64,000 nt of DNA from positions 1 through 64,000 of the forward strand of contig JAMFSY010000047.1 of NCBI GenBank assembly GCA_026225555.1. The letters run 5' to 3'. The notes under the pieces are model-generated. The model searched no databases. It was not told the DNA's origin and saw nothing but the letters and a program-made list of their open reading frames with translations. How positions within the stretch are numbered: position 1 is the first letter of the stretch; the number at the start of each line of letters is the position of its first letter. Shown in pieces: positions 33,349-41,969 of the stretch. The DNA is from Methylacidiphilales bacterium. Lineage in GTDB: Bacteria; Verrucomicrobiota; Verrucomicrobiia; Methylacidiphilales; UBA1321. Position numbers and translations under genes: made by a program.

Positions 33349-33549
33349 TTAGATGTTGATGAACACCCGCGCGCCGTCGCGCTGATCCCAATAACCGCGA
33401 TGGTGATTGTGATAGATAAACGGATGGTGCTTGTGATGGTCGTCGAACCATCCCTTTTCATCATGATCGTAGGCCATGGAGCGACCGGCGCTCACGGCGA
33501 TAAACGAAGCGACCAAACCCAAAAATAACATTTTGCGACTAGTTTTCAT
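33349..33549 (-). CDS. Small secreted His-rich protein, paralogue A
   Basis: 66 residues. The signal peptide MKTSRKMLFLGLVASFIAVS is cut near SMAYD. The ~40-residue mature part is rich in His, Asp, Tyr and Trp (KGWFDDHHKHHPFIYHN) and ends HHRGYWDQRDGARVFINI. The same C-terminal pattern, H-x-G-Y-W-D-x-R-x(2,3)-R-[VI]-[FW]-I-N-[IL], occurs in two other small proteins at 33629-33835 and 37746-37982. Clustered His suggests metal binding (inference). I do not recognise a named family. It has its own hairpin terminator downstream and shares an upstream element with paralogue B. Confidence 0.72.
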   Translation of the reverse strand: MKTSRKMLFLGLVASFIAVSAGRSMAYDHDEKGWFDDHHKHHPFIYHNHHRGYWDQRDGARVFINI

Positions 33550-33587
33550 CTTAGCTGATTCCTTGGTTTTTCTTTTTAGTTATCACT

Positions 33588-33596
33588 GACATTTGT
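33588..33596 (-). promoter_or_regulatory. Shared upstream element of paralogue A
   Basis: ACAAATGTC on the coding strand, 39 bases before the start codon. It is preceded by AGGATCGTCAT, matching the AGGACGTTTC before the same motif at paralogue B. It is a candidate promoter or regulator site, with two instances only. Confidence 0.35.
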
Positions 33597-33628
33597 ATGA
33601 CGATCCTGATTAACGGATCGTTCGAAAA

Positions 33629-33835
33629 TTATCCGAGGTTAATAAAGATACGGCCGCCGGGGCGATCGTCCCAATACCCGCGATGACGGTGATAAATTTC
33701 GTAATGACGATAATGACCGTGGTGATCCCAGTAGCCATCCGGGTAACGATCATAGTAGGCCTGAGCTTGGGTGACCGTGCCAAGCGCGAGCATGGCCATA
33801 ACACCCAGGAGTAGGACTTTGGTGGCAGTTTTCAT
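33629..33835 (-). CDS. Small secreted His-rich protein, paralogue B
   Basis: 68 residues. Signal peptide MKTATKVLLLGVMAMLALGT, cut near AQAYY. Mature part: YDRYPDGYWDHHGHYRHYEI followed by HRHRGYWDDRPGGRIFINLG. It resembles paralogue A in the signal peptide opening (MKTxxKxLxLG) and at the C terminus, and carries an extra GYWD motif, as does the paralogue at 37746. A and B are adjacent on the same strand, 79 bases apart, and probably arose by tandem duplication. No catalytic residues are evident. Confidence 0.72.
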   Translation of the reverse strand: MKTATKVLLLGVMAMLALGTVTQAQAYYDRYPDGYWDHHGHYRHYEIYHRHRGYWDDRPGGRIFINLG

Positions 33836-33863
33836 AGTATTGCGTTTCTGCAGTCAGCGTGCC

Positions 33864-33872
33864 GACATTTGT
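33864..33872 (-). promoter_or_regulatory. Shared upstream element of paralogue B
   Basis: ACAAATGTC on the coding strand, 29 bases before the start. It is preceded by AGGACGTTTC, similar to the context at paralogue A. Confidence 0.35.
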
Positions 33873-34013
33873 GAAACGTCCTTAGTTATTGCGGGAGACT
33901 ATGTTATCTCCCTAATCGAATTATTGGCCTAGTCCAGCAAACCGTGCGATTTGCAAAAATAGAAGCCGACCTAGGCAATACGCCCGAGAAGCTTCCATGG
34001 CAAGCCTGCCGCT

Positions 34014-35999
34014 TTAGCCCTCCACAACCTCCACCGGGCACTTCGGCAGAACGCTCAGGAAGGCCTTGCCGTAGGGCTTGGTCAGCACACGGTTATCGAG
34101 GATGACCACGATGCCCTTGTCTTGCTGGGTTCGGATGAGCCGCCCCACCCCCTGCCGGAACTTGAGCAGGGCCTCGGGCAGGGAGAATTCCCGGAAAGCG
34201 TCGCCGCCCTGCGCGATGATCCGCTCGCACTTCGCCTGAGTCAGCGGATGATCCGGCACGGCAAAAGGCAGCCGCGTGAGGATAACGTTGCTCAGCGCCT
34301 CGCCCGGAACATCGACCCCCTGCCAAAATGAATCGGTCCCGAAGAGCACCGAGTCACGATCTTCCTTGAAGCGTTGCAGCATCCGGTGACGCGGCAGCGC
34401 CCCACCCTGGACAAAGCAGGTGATGCGCTCGCTACGGAAGAAGTGGGCCAGGGAATCGGCCAGCCGCTGCATGGTGACGTAGCTGGTGAAAAGAACAAAC
34501 GCCTTGCCCTGTGTCATGGAGACGAAATGCCGGATCCAATGAGCCAGGGCATTCTCGTAAGTCTCGCGCGCGGCGGGCTCGGGCATTTTTCGCGGGATGA
34601 AAACGCGCATCTGGCGCTCGTAGTCGAAGGGTGAATCGACCTGCAACGTCTCGGCCTCCTCGCCACCGATCCGGTTCACAAAATAGCGCAGGCCATCGCC
34701 CACGGAGAGCGTGGCGCTGGTCATGATCGCGGTGTTCTCCGGACGGAAAAGCAGGGTGCGCAGTTGCGCGGCCACCTCGATGGGCGCGGCAGTCAGCACC
34801 AACCGGGCTTCCCGCTTCTCATGTCGCTCCACCCAATAGACGTGGTCCTCCCGCTTCTGGTCGATGAATTCGGCCAACCCGACGCGCAGCCCTTCGACCC
34901 GTCGCGCCGCCTCCTGCACCTCGGCCTTGAAGACCTCGTCATCGATCTCGCGCGCCGCGTCGGCCAGGTTCCGGTAGAGCCGGGTAAGCGGAAGATCGAG
35001 CGAGTTCTGGGCGATACCCGGCTCGCGCAGGCGCAATTCCTTGCTCCGCTTGAAATCGAGTGAGCGCTCCAGCTTGTCAAAGAAGAGATCGGCCTCCTCC
35101 TCCGCATCGAGCACCAGTTTCATCGCCTCGCCGCTGCGCAACGCGGCCACAATCCCCTTCTGCGTGCGCGGGTGGAAAAGGCGGTGCAGCAGATAACGCA
35201 GGCTGCCGTGGGAGATTTCCAGGCCCAGATGCCGCGCCGCCACGCTCTCGAGCGTGTGCGCCTCGTCGAAAATGATGAAGTCGTTGTGGAAAAGATAGCC
35301 GCGCTCCTCGTTCGCCGTCTCCGCGCCCGCGAGGAAGTTAAAAAAGAGCGAATGGTTCAGCACGAGCACCTTGGCGGTCTCTGCCTCCTTGCGCGCGCGC
35401 TGGTAAAAGCATTCCACGCCCAGCCCGCACGTCCGCGCGGTGCAGACGTGCGGCTCGCTGCAGACCTGAAGCCAGACCTGCGGATCGGGCGCGGGATCGA
35501 GATCGGAGAGCGTGCCGTCGTGGGTGCGGTGGCTCCATTCCCAGATGCGCTGCAGTTCCTCCTGCTCGCGATTGGCGAAAAGCTCGCCACTCTGCCGCAT
35601 CGCGCGTTCCAGCCGCCGCGGGCAGAGATAATTTTGCCGGCCCTTGAGAAGCACCGCCTTGAATTCGGTCGGCAGAAGTTTCTGCACGAGCGGGATGTCC
35701 TTGTGAAAAAGCTGCTCCTGGAGATTAATCGTGTGGGTTGAGATCAGCGCCTTGCGATTTTCCGCCAGGGCGTGAAAAATGGCGGGCACCAGGTAGGCGA
35801 GGCTCTTGCCCACACCGGTCCCCGCCTCAACGATCAGGTGGGAGCGATTTTCGCAGGCGCGCGCCACGGCGGTTGCCATGGACTGCTGCTGCGGGCGATA
35901 CTCAAAATCCTTCGAGCGAGCCAGCAAGCCGCCCGGCCCGAAGGCAAGCGTCACCTGCCGCTCGAATTCAGAAGGGAACGTCTCCAGCGGCGCGATCAT
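34014..35999 (-). CDS. dinG: DinG/XPD-family ATP-dependent DNA helicase
   Basis: 661 residues. Superfamily 2 helicase, probably 5'-3', that unwinds R-loops or replication obstacles. Walker A is EAGTGVGKS (residues ~58-66) and the DEAH box occurs in IIFDEAHTLESVA. Cysteines in YLCPRRLERAM and CSEPHVCTARTCGLGVEC fit the Fe-S cluster domain of XPD/DinG proteins. Late motifs are FGTDSFWQGVDVPGEAL and QGVGRLIRTQQDKG. The length fits DinG-like enzymes without an exonuclease domain. The gene is flanked by unrelated genes and begins 145 bases from tRNA-Glu. Confidence 0.9.
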   Translation of the reverse strand: MIAPLETFPSEFERQVTLAFGPGGLLARSKDFEYRPQQQSMATAVARACENRSHLIVEAGTGVGKSLAYLVPAIFHALAENRKALISTHTINLQEQLFHKDIPLVQKLLPTEFKAVLLKGRQNYLCPRRLERAMRQSGELFANREQEELQRIWEWSHRTHDGTLSDLDPAPDPQVWLQVCSEPHVCTARTCGLGVECFYQRARKEAETAKVLVLNHSLFFNFLAGAETANEERGYLFHNDFIIFDEAHTLESVAARHLGLEISHGSLRYLLHRLFHPRTQKGIVAALRSGEAMKLVLDAEEEADLFFDKLERSLDFKRSKELRLREPGIAQNSLDLPLTRLYRNLADAAREIDDEVFKAEVQEAARRVEGLRVGLAEFIDQKREDHVYWVERHEKREARLVLTAAPIEVAAQLRTLLFRPENTAIMTSATLSVGDGLRYFVNRIGGEEAETLQVDSPFDYERQMRVFIPRKMPEPAARETYENALAHWIRHFVSMTQGKAFVLFTSYVTMQRLADSLAHFFRSERITCFVQGGALPRHRMLQRFKEDRDSVLFGTDSFWQGVDVPGEALSNVILTRLPFAVPDHPLTQAKCERIIAQGGDAFREFSLPEALLKFRQGVGRLIRTQQDKGIVVILDNRVLTKPYGKAFLSVLPKCPVEVVEG

Positions 36000-36143
36000 G
36001 AAACAGGTCCGTTCAAGCCGCCCACTTTAATGCCAAATCCCCGGCGGGTCGATGGGAACGCTTGGAAAAAGTGAAGCTTTACCCCATACGAACGGTTGCA
36101 ATCCTCCCGGCGTTGCGCTTATAGTTTCCGGCTCATCTCTTAA

Positions 36144-36215
36144 CACCCCATGGAGTAGCGGTTAGCTCACCTCCCTTTCACGGAGGTAGCACGGGTTCGA
36201 ATCCCGTTGGGGTGA
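36144..36215 (+). tRNA. tRNA-Glu (anticodon TTC)
   Basis: A complete cloverleaf. The acceptor CACCCCA pairs with TGGGGTG. The D stem is GAGT/GCTC. The anticodon arm CCTCC-CTTTCAC-GGAGG has TTC at positions 34-36. The T arm is ACGGG-TTCGAAT-CCCGT. The discriminator base is A, and the 3' CCA is not encoded. The gap 36000-36402 holds this gene and, just downstream, copy 2 of the palindromic repeat. Confidence 0.95.
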
Positions 36216-36247
36216 CCCTTCCTGAGCGTCAGGAAGTTGCGGGGGTA

Positions 36248-36386
36248 AAGAACCCCGAAGCAAGCTCCAAGGCATTCCGAGGTAGCCGTCGCACGCCGTG
36301 CGACGGAGGAGAGAAGAAAAGCTCCCACGTTCCTCGCCTCGTTCGAAAAGACATCACCGCACGGCGTGCGGCGGCTACCGCCCGAG
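36248..36386. repeat. Dispersed intergenic palindromic repeat, copy 2
   Basis: Shares the leading block (AAGCAAGCTCCAAGGCATTC), hairpin and spacer (GAGAAGAAAAGCTCCCACG) with copy 1 at 20964-21163. The left arm (36281-36306) differs from the complement of the right arm (36355-36380) at three positions. It starts 33 bases after tRNA-Glu and ends 16 bases before the stop codon of the hydrolase gene. The position next to a tRNA suggests insertion at a neutral site. Confidence 0.78.
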
Positions 36387-36402
36387 GCGTGAAAGCAATT
36401 TT

Positions 36403-37665
36403 TCAGGGACTGGGGACACCAGCCGTCGAAATTTCCGGCTGACCTCGTTTTTGGGCGAAGAGCCAAGTGTAGAGCGCTTCATTGGCATAGGCCAGGTCCC
36501 AGGAATTGTGGCCCGCGTCAGGAAATAAGGTCAAATGCGGATGCCCTCCAGCCTGGCGGATGACTTGGATCATGGTCACTGTCTCGGCGACGGGGATGAT
36601 TTGGTCCTTGAGGCCATGAAAGGCCCAGAGGGGCAGATGCACGAGACGAGCGGCGTCGGAGGGATCACTCTCGCCGCAAATCGGGACGACGGCGGCGAAC
36701 CGTTCCGGCTGAGCGAGAGCGAGGGCCCAGGCGCCATCCCCGCCCGCGCTGATGCCGGAGACATAAATGCGGTCGGCATCAATGCAGTACTTCGCCTCCA
36801 CCTCATCGAGCAGGTGGGATAAAATCTCCGTATCCCATCCCTCGCCCTCCGGACAAACCGGCGAGATCAGGACCGCAGGAAGTTGCCTGCCGTCATGAAC
36901 CAGCCCGGCCAAGCCGCTTCGGCGCACGATTGGGGGATCAGTGCCCCGGTCAGCCGCGTTATCCAAAAAGAGGATGAGCGGCCACCGCTTGCCGGAGTCG
37001 GCGTTGTAATCGTGGGGAAGATCGACCAGATACGGATACGTCTCCGTCAGCCCGAGGCGTTGCCGAAGTCCATACCACCAGGCGGCGTCACGCGCTGCGG
37101 CATTCGTCCGCGCGACGGCCGGAGGATCGGCGGGCGATGTCTCGGATAGGCTGGCCAACAGGACGGCAAAACCCGGCGCCCCGTTGTTATCGTCATCGAT
37201 CAGATTATTTTGGATCGCCGGACCGATATCGGTTTGTTGTGCGCGCACCAGGGCGGGATCAAGTCCGGCCTCCGCCGGAAATTGCGCCGTGATCGAGAGG
37301 GGCGTCTGTTCCCAGAAGATTTTTGCGGGCAGACGATAGAGCGTGATGAAATGCCGCTGCACGCGGCCGCTGTTCGTCTCAATCTGCACCACGGCTCCGT
37401 AGCGCCCCGGCTTGTCCGCCTGGGTCACCTGGTGATAACCGGCATCGTAAAACATGGTGGTGACCTTGACCGGCAGTAGCAGCCGCCGAAGCAAACGGCC
37501 CTGCTCAACGTCGCCGGAGGGAAACTGAGTTTCGCCAAAAACGTAGTTCGAGAAACGATACGAAAGATCGTCCGCCACCGGCCTGAGCAGAATCCGCTGG
37601 GCTAGGGCGAGCACCAGCAGGGTCAGAAGCACCCCCAGGAAAACTCCGATCAATCCCGAGCGCAT
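36403..37665 (-). CDS. Membrane-anchored alpha/beta hydrolase (esterase/peptidase-like)
   Basis: 420 residues. One N-terminal membrane helix or signal anchor (IGVFLGVLLTLLVLALAQRI) leads to an extracytoplasmic domain. The C-terminal ~230 residues are an alpha/beta hydrolase: KRWPLILFLDNAADRG, nucleophile elbow GISAGGDGA, LWAFHGLKDQIIPV with the acidic residue region, and a late His in FPDAGHNSW. The layout resembles prolyl-oligopeptidase or depolymerase-type esterases (feruloyl or PHB depolymerase). The middle region (~55-190) is unassigned. The substrate is unknown. It is convergent with the tRNA and its neighbouring repeat. Confidence 0.8.
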   Translation of the reverse strand: MRSGLIGVFLGVLLTLLVLALAQRILLRPVADDLSYRFSNYVFGETQFPSGDVEQGRLLRRLLLPVKVTTMFYDAGYHQVTQADKPGRYGAVVQIETNSGRVQRHFITLYRLPAKIFWEQTPLSITAQFPAEAGLDPALVRAQQTDIGPAIQNNLIDDDNNGAPGFAVLLASLSETSPADPPAVARTNAAARDAAWWYGLRQRLGLTETYPYLVDLPHDYNADSGKRWPLILFLDNAADRGTDPPIVRRSGLAGLVHDGRQLPAVLISPVCPEGEGWDTEILSHLLDEVEAKYCIDADRIYVSGISAGGDGAWALALAQPERFAAVVPICGESDPSDAARLVHLPLWAFHGLKDQIIPVAETVTMIQVIRQAGGHPHLTLFPDAGHNSWDLAYANEALYTWLFAQKRGQPEISTAGVPSP

Positions 37666-37745
37666 GGCTCTGTATAATCGCCACGGGGACCGAAGACAAG
37701 GAGCCTTCGATTGACATCCTCGAAGGGAAGCGTTTGATTGGCGAT

Positions 37746-37982
37746 ATGACCTCCTCCTCTCACAAAATCATCCTCGCCCTCATGGCCTTCGTGTTCGTGA
37801 TGACGGGTGCCAGCCAACTCCAGGCCCACGACGGCCAATGGGACTCACGCCACCACTACTACCGGGACAACTACGGCTATTGGAACGAGCATAACCGCTA
37901 TCATCACTACGGGCTCTATCGCGGCCATCACGGTTACTGGGACAATCGCGGCCCATTCCGCGTTTGGATCAACATCGACTAA
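37746..37982 (+). CDS. Small secreted His/Tyr-rich protein, paralogue C
   Basis: 78 residues from MTSSSHKIILALMAFVFVMT. A TTG four codons upstream is less likely. The signal peptide is cut near LQAHD. Mature part: HDGQWDSRHHYYRDNYGYWN, EHNRYHHYGLYRGHHGYWD and finally NRGPFRVWINID. It shares GYW[ND] repeats and the closing R-V-W-I-N-I with paralogues A and B, 4 kb away on the other strand. It lacks the ACAAATGTC element seen before A and B. A strong bidirectional terminator follows. Role unknown. Confidence 0.72.
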   Translation: MTSSSHKIILALMAFVFVMTGASQLQAHDGQWDSRHHYYRDNYGYWNEHNRYHHYGLYRGHHGYWDNRGPFRVWINID

Positions 37983-38010
37983 GCGTCGCGTTTTTCTCCG
38001 TTAAACTTTA

Positions 38011-38047
38011 AAAAAAGGGATGCCGCGAATCGTGGCATCCCCTTTTT
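38011..38047. terminator. Bidirectional rho-independent terminator
   Basis: GGGATGCC (38017-38024) / GGCATCCC (38034-38041) with a 9-base loop, an A-run before and a T-run after. It separates paralogue C from the convergent gene at 38046. The stop codon of that gene overlaps its end. Confidence 0.9.
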
Positions 38048-38480
38048 ATTTGGCTGCGGCCGGATGCAGGGCTGCGGCCATTTCTGGCGACGTGATCATC
38101 AGCATGTTCTTCGTCTGATCATAGAGAGCGGTGGCTTGGTCGCTTCGGGCCCATTCCAGGCAGGTTGGATCGCTGGACCGAACAGAGACCCAGCCTGAAC
38201 CCGAATCGGCCGCCATGATGGTCTGCCGCTCGGCTTCCGTGAAGGCGCTCTTGTCCAGCTTGGAAACCCGCGCGCCAACTTCCTTGTCGCCCAGGACAAA
38301 GACAATCAGCTCATAGCCTTCCGCCGCAAAGACCACCGTCCCAAACGGCAGCTTGTCATTCGCCTCCGTATAGTGAACCGGTTTCCCGTACCGCGCGACG
38401 CATTGCTGAATCGATTCCCCCAAATTCGCCCGCGCGGGAAGAACCAGAACGAGCAGGAGCAAAACAAGGCAGCGGATCAT
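38046..38480 (-). CDS. Secreted protein of unknown function
   Basis: 144 residues. A very short signal peptide (MIRCLVLLLLVLVLPARA) is followed by NLGESIQQCVARYGKP. The mature protein has two cysteines (QQCVARYG and DPTCLEW), possibly a disulfide, and mixed alpha/beta sequence (YELIVFVLGDKEVGARVSKL). GESIQQCVARYGKPV is reminiscent of small verrucomicrobial exported proteins, but I cannot name the family. It starts 77 bases downstream of the TMTC-like gene on the same strand. Confidence 0.7.
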   Translation of the reverse strand: MIRCLVLLLLVLVLPARANLGESIQQCVARYGKPVHYTEANDKLPFGTVVFAAEGYELIVFVLGDKEVGARVSKLDKSAFTEAERQTIMAADSGSGWVSVRSSDPTCLEWARSDQATALYDQTKNMLMITSPEMAAALHPAAAK

Positions 38481-38556
38481 GGCCGCGATTTATAACTGAT
38501 TCTTCCCCGATGACAAAGCCCGACGTGAGCGGAATCGCACGAACGCTTTTCAACCA

Positions 38557-40497
38557 CTACCTGCCTTGATTCAAAAGGGAAAGCGCCTTCGCCACATTCT
38601 CCCGGGCCGCGGGGTAATCTGGATTTAATCGCACCGCTTCCTGGAATTGCGTCAGGGCTTCCGCGATTCGTCCGCTCTGGGCGAGACTCATGCCGAGATT
38701 ATTATGGGCCTGGGCGTAATCAGGATTGAGGGCCAGCGCCTTTTGCAACTCGGCAATGGATTCGTCCCATTGTCCCACCTGGCCCAGGGCCAGTCCCAGA
38801 TTGCTGTAGGCCTCGGCGAAGCGCGGGTCTATTTGCAGCACTTTCCGATATTGAGTAATGGCCTCGTTGACCCGGCCTTCCTGAAGCAGGGCATTCCCCA
38901 AGTTATATTCCGGGGCCACCGAATAAGGATTAATTTGGGCCGCCTCACGGAAATGCCCGATCGCCTCATCGACCTGTCCTTCCTGGAAAAGCAGATTACC
39001 GAGATGGTCATGCGCGCTGGCCAGGCCGGGATCGATTTCCAGGGCTTTTTCGAAATGGGTCGTCGCTTCGGGGGTCTGTCCCTTTTTACTGAGCGCCACG
39101 CCAAGATTATCGTGAACCTCCGCCGAATTCGGAGTGCTCTCCAACGCCTTCTCATAGTGGACAACCGCCTCGTCCACCCGCCCCTTCCTGAAATCGAGAT
39201 TACCCAGGTTATTCTCGGCCATCCAGCAGCCCGGATTTTTTATCAGGGTATCCGTCCAAAGCGTTTCCGAATCTTCATAGGCCCAGCTTCGCTCCCAACT
39301 TAACAGGGCGAGAATCGACAATAATCCCGCAGCGGGAACGAATCGCCACCAGGGCTTTTCCGGGAAAGCGCGATTCAAAAAGAGGGAGACTCCCGATCCG
39401 ACCAGCACCAGTGGGCCCATGCTGGCCAGATATTGCAAATGATCGGCGACAAACGAATAACGCAGAAAATAATGATTCACGAGTCCGAGTACGGGAAGCA
39501 GCGCCGCCAGGAAATAGGCCAGCGCGAAAAATTCCGGCTTCGTTCCCGAGTTTCGTTTGAACCACAGAACTCCCAGAAGAATCAGCATCGTGGGCAGGAG
39601 CAGATAATCGAGCCACTGGCCCGCAGCGATGTTCCATCGCGGGTAGATAAAGATCAGGGGATGCGGCCAAGCCAGTTTGCCCAGGTAGAACCACACGACA
39701 TGGCCCGCCGTTATGAGTCGTTCCGGCCAGGTCTGCTCCGAGGGATTCACGCCCTGTAGTTTGACCGTCCACATCGCCAGGACAGAGGCCCCGATGGACA
39801 TCAGGGCAATCGGCGTCACGCGTGCCAGGTTGCGCCAGTGCCACTTACCCTCCATCCACCAGGCGCAAAGGCAGAGCTCCACCGGTAGTACCACGGTGGA
39901 AGATTTACTGGCGAGAGCCAAGGCCGCGAAGAGCCACGCCGTGGCATCGTGTCTGAGGCGATGCTCCGGAGTCCGCGTGCCCCTGATGAAGAACAGGATC
40001 GCGAGCAGATAGAACAGGCCCGACTGGGTGTTCTTCAATTCCGAAATCCACGTCACCGTTTCCACCTGGACCGGATGCAACGCCCACACCGCCGCTCCCA
40101 GCCAGGCGCCCGGCACCCTTAAATTCTCAAGGACGCGCCAGAGCAAAATCGCGCATTCGCCATGCATCAGCACATTCACCAAGTGATAAGGCAACGGCTG
40201 CAAACCCCATAACGCGTGCTCCACCCAGAAGGTCGTCAACACCAGCGGATAATATTGCGCCGCGCTGGTCGTCCAGATTTCCCTCAGCCCCAGCGGGCCG
40301 ATGATCACGGGATTGGCGGTCACGTGCATGTCATCGTCCCAGATGAATCCCGCATGCCAAAGGGGCTGATAAGTCAGGATCACGGCCAACAAGAGCAGCC
40401 ATCCCCACCACGGATTCTTAAAACGACTGTCTGCGGGCGCGATGCTCTTTATCGGAGTCTTTGTTCTGCGCGCCTTTGACCTGGATTTTTTTGACAT
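38557..40497 (-). CDS. TMTC-like polytopic membrane protein with C-terminal TPR repeats (second copy type)
   Basis: 646 residues. A basic N terminus (KKSRSKARRTKTPIK) is followed by about ten membrane helices to residue ~400. The first periplasmic loop contains HAGFIWDDDMHVTANP, the acidic motif of GT-C/TMTC glycosyltransferases. LHPVQVETVTWISELKNTQS closely matches the equivalent loop of the protein at 29119-30816. Seven TPR units follow (AEVHDNLGVALSKKGQTPEA; APEYNLGNALLQEGRVNEAI; AQAHNNLGMSLAQSGRIAEA). It is probably a membrane glycosyltransferase acting on exported proteins (inference from fold). Confidence 0.83.
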   Translation of the reverse strand: MSKKSRSKARRTKTPIKSIAPADSRFKNPWWGWLLLLAVILTYQPLWHAGFIWDDDMHVTANPVIIGPLGLREIWTTSAAQYYPLVLTTFWVEHALWGLQPLPYHLVNVLMHGECAILLWRVLENLRVPGAWLGAAVWALHPVQVETVTWISELKNTQSGLFYLLAILFFIRGTRTPEHRLRHDATAWLFAALALASKSSTVVLPVELCLCAWWMEGKWHWRNLARVTPIALMSIGASVLAMWTVKLQGVNPSEQTWPERLITAGHVVWFYLGKLAWPHPLIFIYPRWNIAAGQWLDYLLLPTMLILLGVLWFKRNSGTKPEFFALAYFLAALLPVLGLVNHYFLRYSFVADHLQYLASMGPLVLVGSGVSLFLNRAFPEKPWWRFVPAAGLLSILALLSWERSWAYEDSETLWTDTLIKNPGCWMAENNLGNLDFRKGRVDEAVVHYEKALESTPNSAEVHDNLGVALSKKGQTPEATTHFEKALEIDPGLASAHDHLGNLLFQEGQVDEAIGHFREAAQINPYSVAPEYNLGNALLQEGRVNEAITQYRKVLQIDPRFAEAYSNLGLALGQVGQWDESIAELQKALALNPDYAQAHNNLGMSLAQSGRIAEALTQFQEAVRLNPDYPAARENVAKALSLLNQGR

Positions 40498-40728
40498 GAG
40501 ACCCGATTCAATAAAGAGACGTTACTTGTTTTGCCCGGTTTCAACTATTATGCGCAAAACACCTCACATTCGTCCCTTCTAAATGACACGGATGATCAGA
40601 GGACGAAAACTTCATCCGGATGATCGATGGCTTATGGCAGCCGTGGGCGGGGCGGCTTGTCCGCAGGCTTCAACCACTCACAAACCCGGTTGATATCCGG
40701 GGGAAAGCTGGGAGTGCCGGAGCTTTTT

Positions 40729-41892
40729 TTAACGGCCCGGAGCGTCGGCGTGATCGGCCACGCGATGATGACTTTTGCCGTTTCGCCGCGAGCTGCCCAT
40801 TCCACCTACCTGACGAACCTGGACGAAACGCCCCGTGTGAGCCGATTCCCGTGCGGCCAGGCAGGCATAGACGCTTTGCAGGCCGGCCACCAAGGGAGAC
40901 AGGGACTCGGCATCATTCTTCACCACATCGACAAAATTCCGGCCAAGAGCCTCGTCCCCTCCGAAATGACTTAAATTGGAATCCGCCGAGATCGTCTCGG
41001 TGAAAGGCTCGTGGTGACGAACGAGTTTGATTTTGGCCTGATACCAATCAAAGGAGATGGTGGCGTTTCGTCCGCTAATCGTGCTTCCGCGGGCCGCCGC
41101 GTCGCGTTTGGCGTAGAAAACCTGGGTATAAACACCCTGCGTGCCGTTCGCAAATTCCAGCAAGGCGCTGGATGAATCCTCGTTCATTCCCGTTTCCGGC
41201 GTGCCGAGACGATCGTAAAAAAGGGCCGACTGGTCCCGGTCATTCTTACGCCGCGAACTGTCGCGGTAGACGCGATCCCGTGAAAGCATGGCGGCCACGC
41301 GTACGATCGGCGCTCCGGCCAGGTAACTGAGATAATCGAAGTCGTGGGTGGCCTTCTGCAGGAACAGCCCTTGGGTTGTTTGATAGTCGCGATACCACGA
41401 ATCGAAATAGACATTGCCATAGGGGACATAGTTGACGCCCAAAAGATGCTCGGCCGTTCCCAAGACACCGGTGCCGATCATCTCGTGGACTTTGCGGCAA
41501 AGAGGAGACATGCGGAGCGGAAAGCTGACCACGATCTTGGAGGTGGTTGTGCCCGCGGCTTTCTCCAGCTCTTCAGCCTGGGCAATTGAGGTCGAAATCG
41601 GTTTCTCCAAGTATAAAGGCAGCCCCTCCGCCAGCAACTCGACCGCATAGGGCGTATGGAGATCGCAACGGGAACCAATGGCCACGGCATCGGGTTTGGT
41701 TTGCTTCAACAACTCGCGCACCGAGCTGCAAAACTTCACAGAACGCCCCTCCGTCGGCGTTAACCGGGCCCGTGCCTTCTTTTTGTCGGGATCGATGACG
41801 CCAACGACGCGCAGTTGCGGATCGGCGGGGCGGAAGACCTCATTGAGAAGATAACCCATGCGCACGCCCAGCCCGATGACAGCTAATTTCAT
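40729..41892 (-). CDS. Gfo/Idh/MocA-family oxidoreductase
   Basis: 387 residues. NAD(P)-dependent dehydrogenase for a sugar or derivative. The Rossmann motif is VIGLGVRMGYLLNEVF, where the usual GxGxxG is partly altered (GLGVRM). The EKP motif of the family is LYLEKPISTSIAQAE. The substrate-domain Asp-His block is KATHDFDYLSYLAGAP. The last ~25 residues, GMGSSRRNGKSHHRVADHAD, read as low-complexity and may be an extension beyond the normal end. It is the last gene after two permeases on the same strand, with a GTAACTAGTTAC palindrome 78 bases upstream of its ATG, so it may belong to the LacI regulon. Confidence 0.87.
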   Translation of the reverse strand: MKLAVIGLGVRMGYLLNEVFRPADPQLRVVGVIDPDKKKARARLTPTEGRSVKFCSSVRELLKQTKPDAVAIGSRCDLHTPYAVELLAEGLPLYLEKPISTSIAQAEELEKAAGTTTSKIVVSFPLRMSPLCRKVHEMIGTGVLGTAEHLLGVNYVPYGNVYFDSWYRDYQTTQGLFLQKATHDFDYLSYLAGAPIVRVAAMLSRDRVYRDSSRRKNDRDQSALFYDRLGTPETGMNEDSSSALLEFANGTQGVYTQVFYAKRDAAARGSTISGRNATISFDWYQAKIKLVRHHEPFTETISADSNLSHFGGDEALGRNFVDVVKNDAESLSPLVAGLQSVYACLAARESAHTGRFVQVRQVGGMGSSRRNGKSHHRVADHADAPGR

Positions 41893-41969
41893 AATTTAAA
41901 TTGTTTGGATCAAATGGTGTTGGGGAAAGTGGCTTTCTGAACAAAGTGGTTAGAACGATCCACTTTTCC

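Noticed and set aside
36167..36466. 99-codon minus-strand open frame ending near tRNA-Glu
   Set aside because: Its C terminus (NGIRTRATSVKGR) is the complement of the tRNA gene and the rest is the palindromic repeat. A common misannotation.
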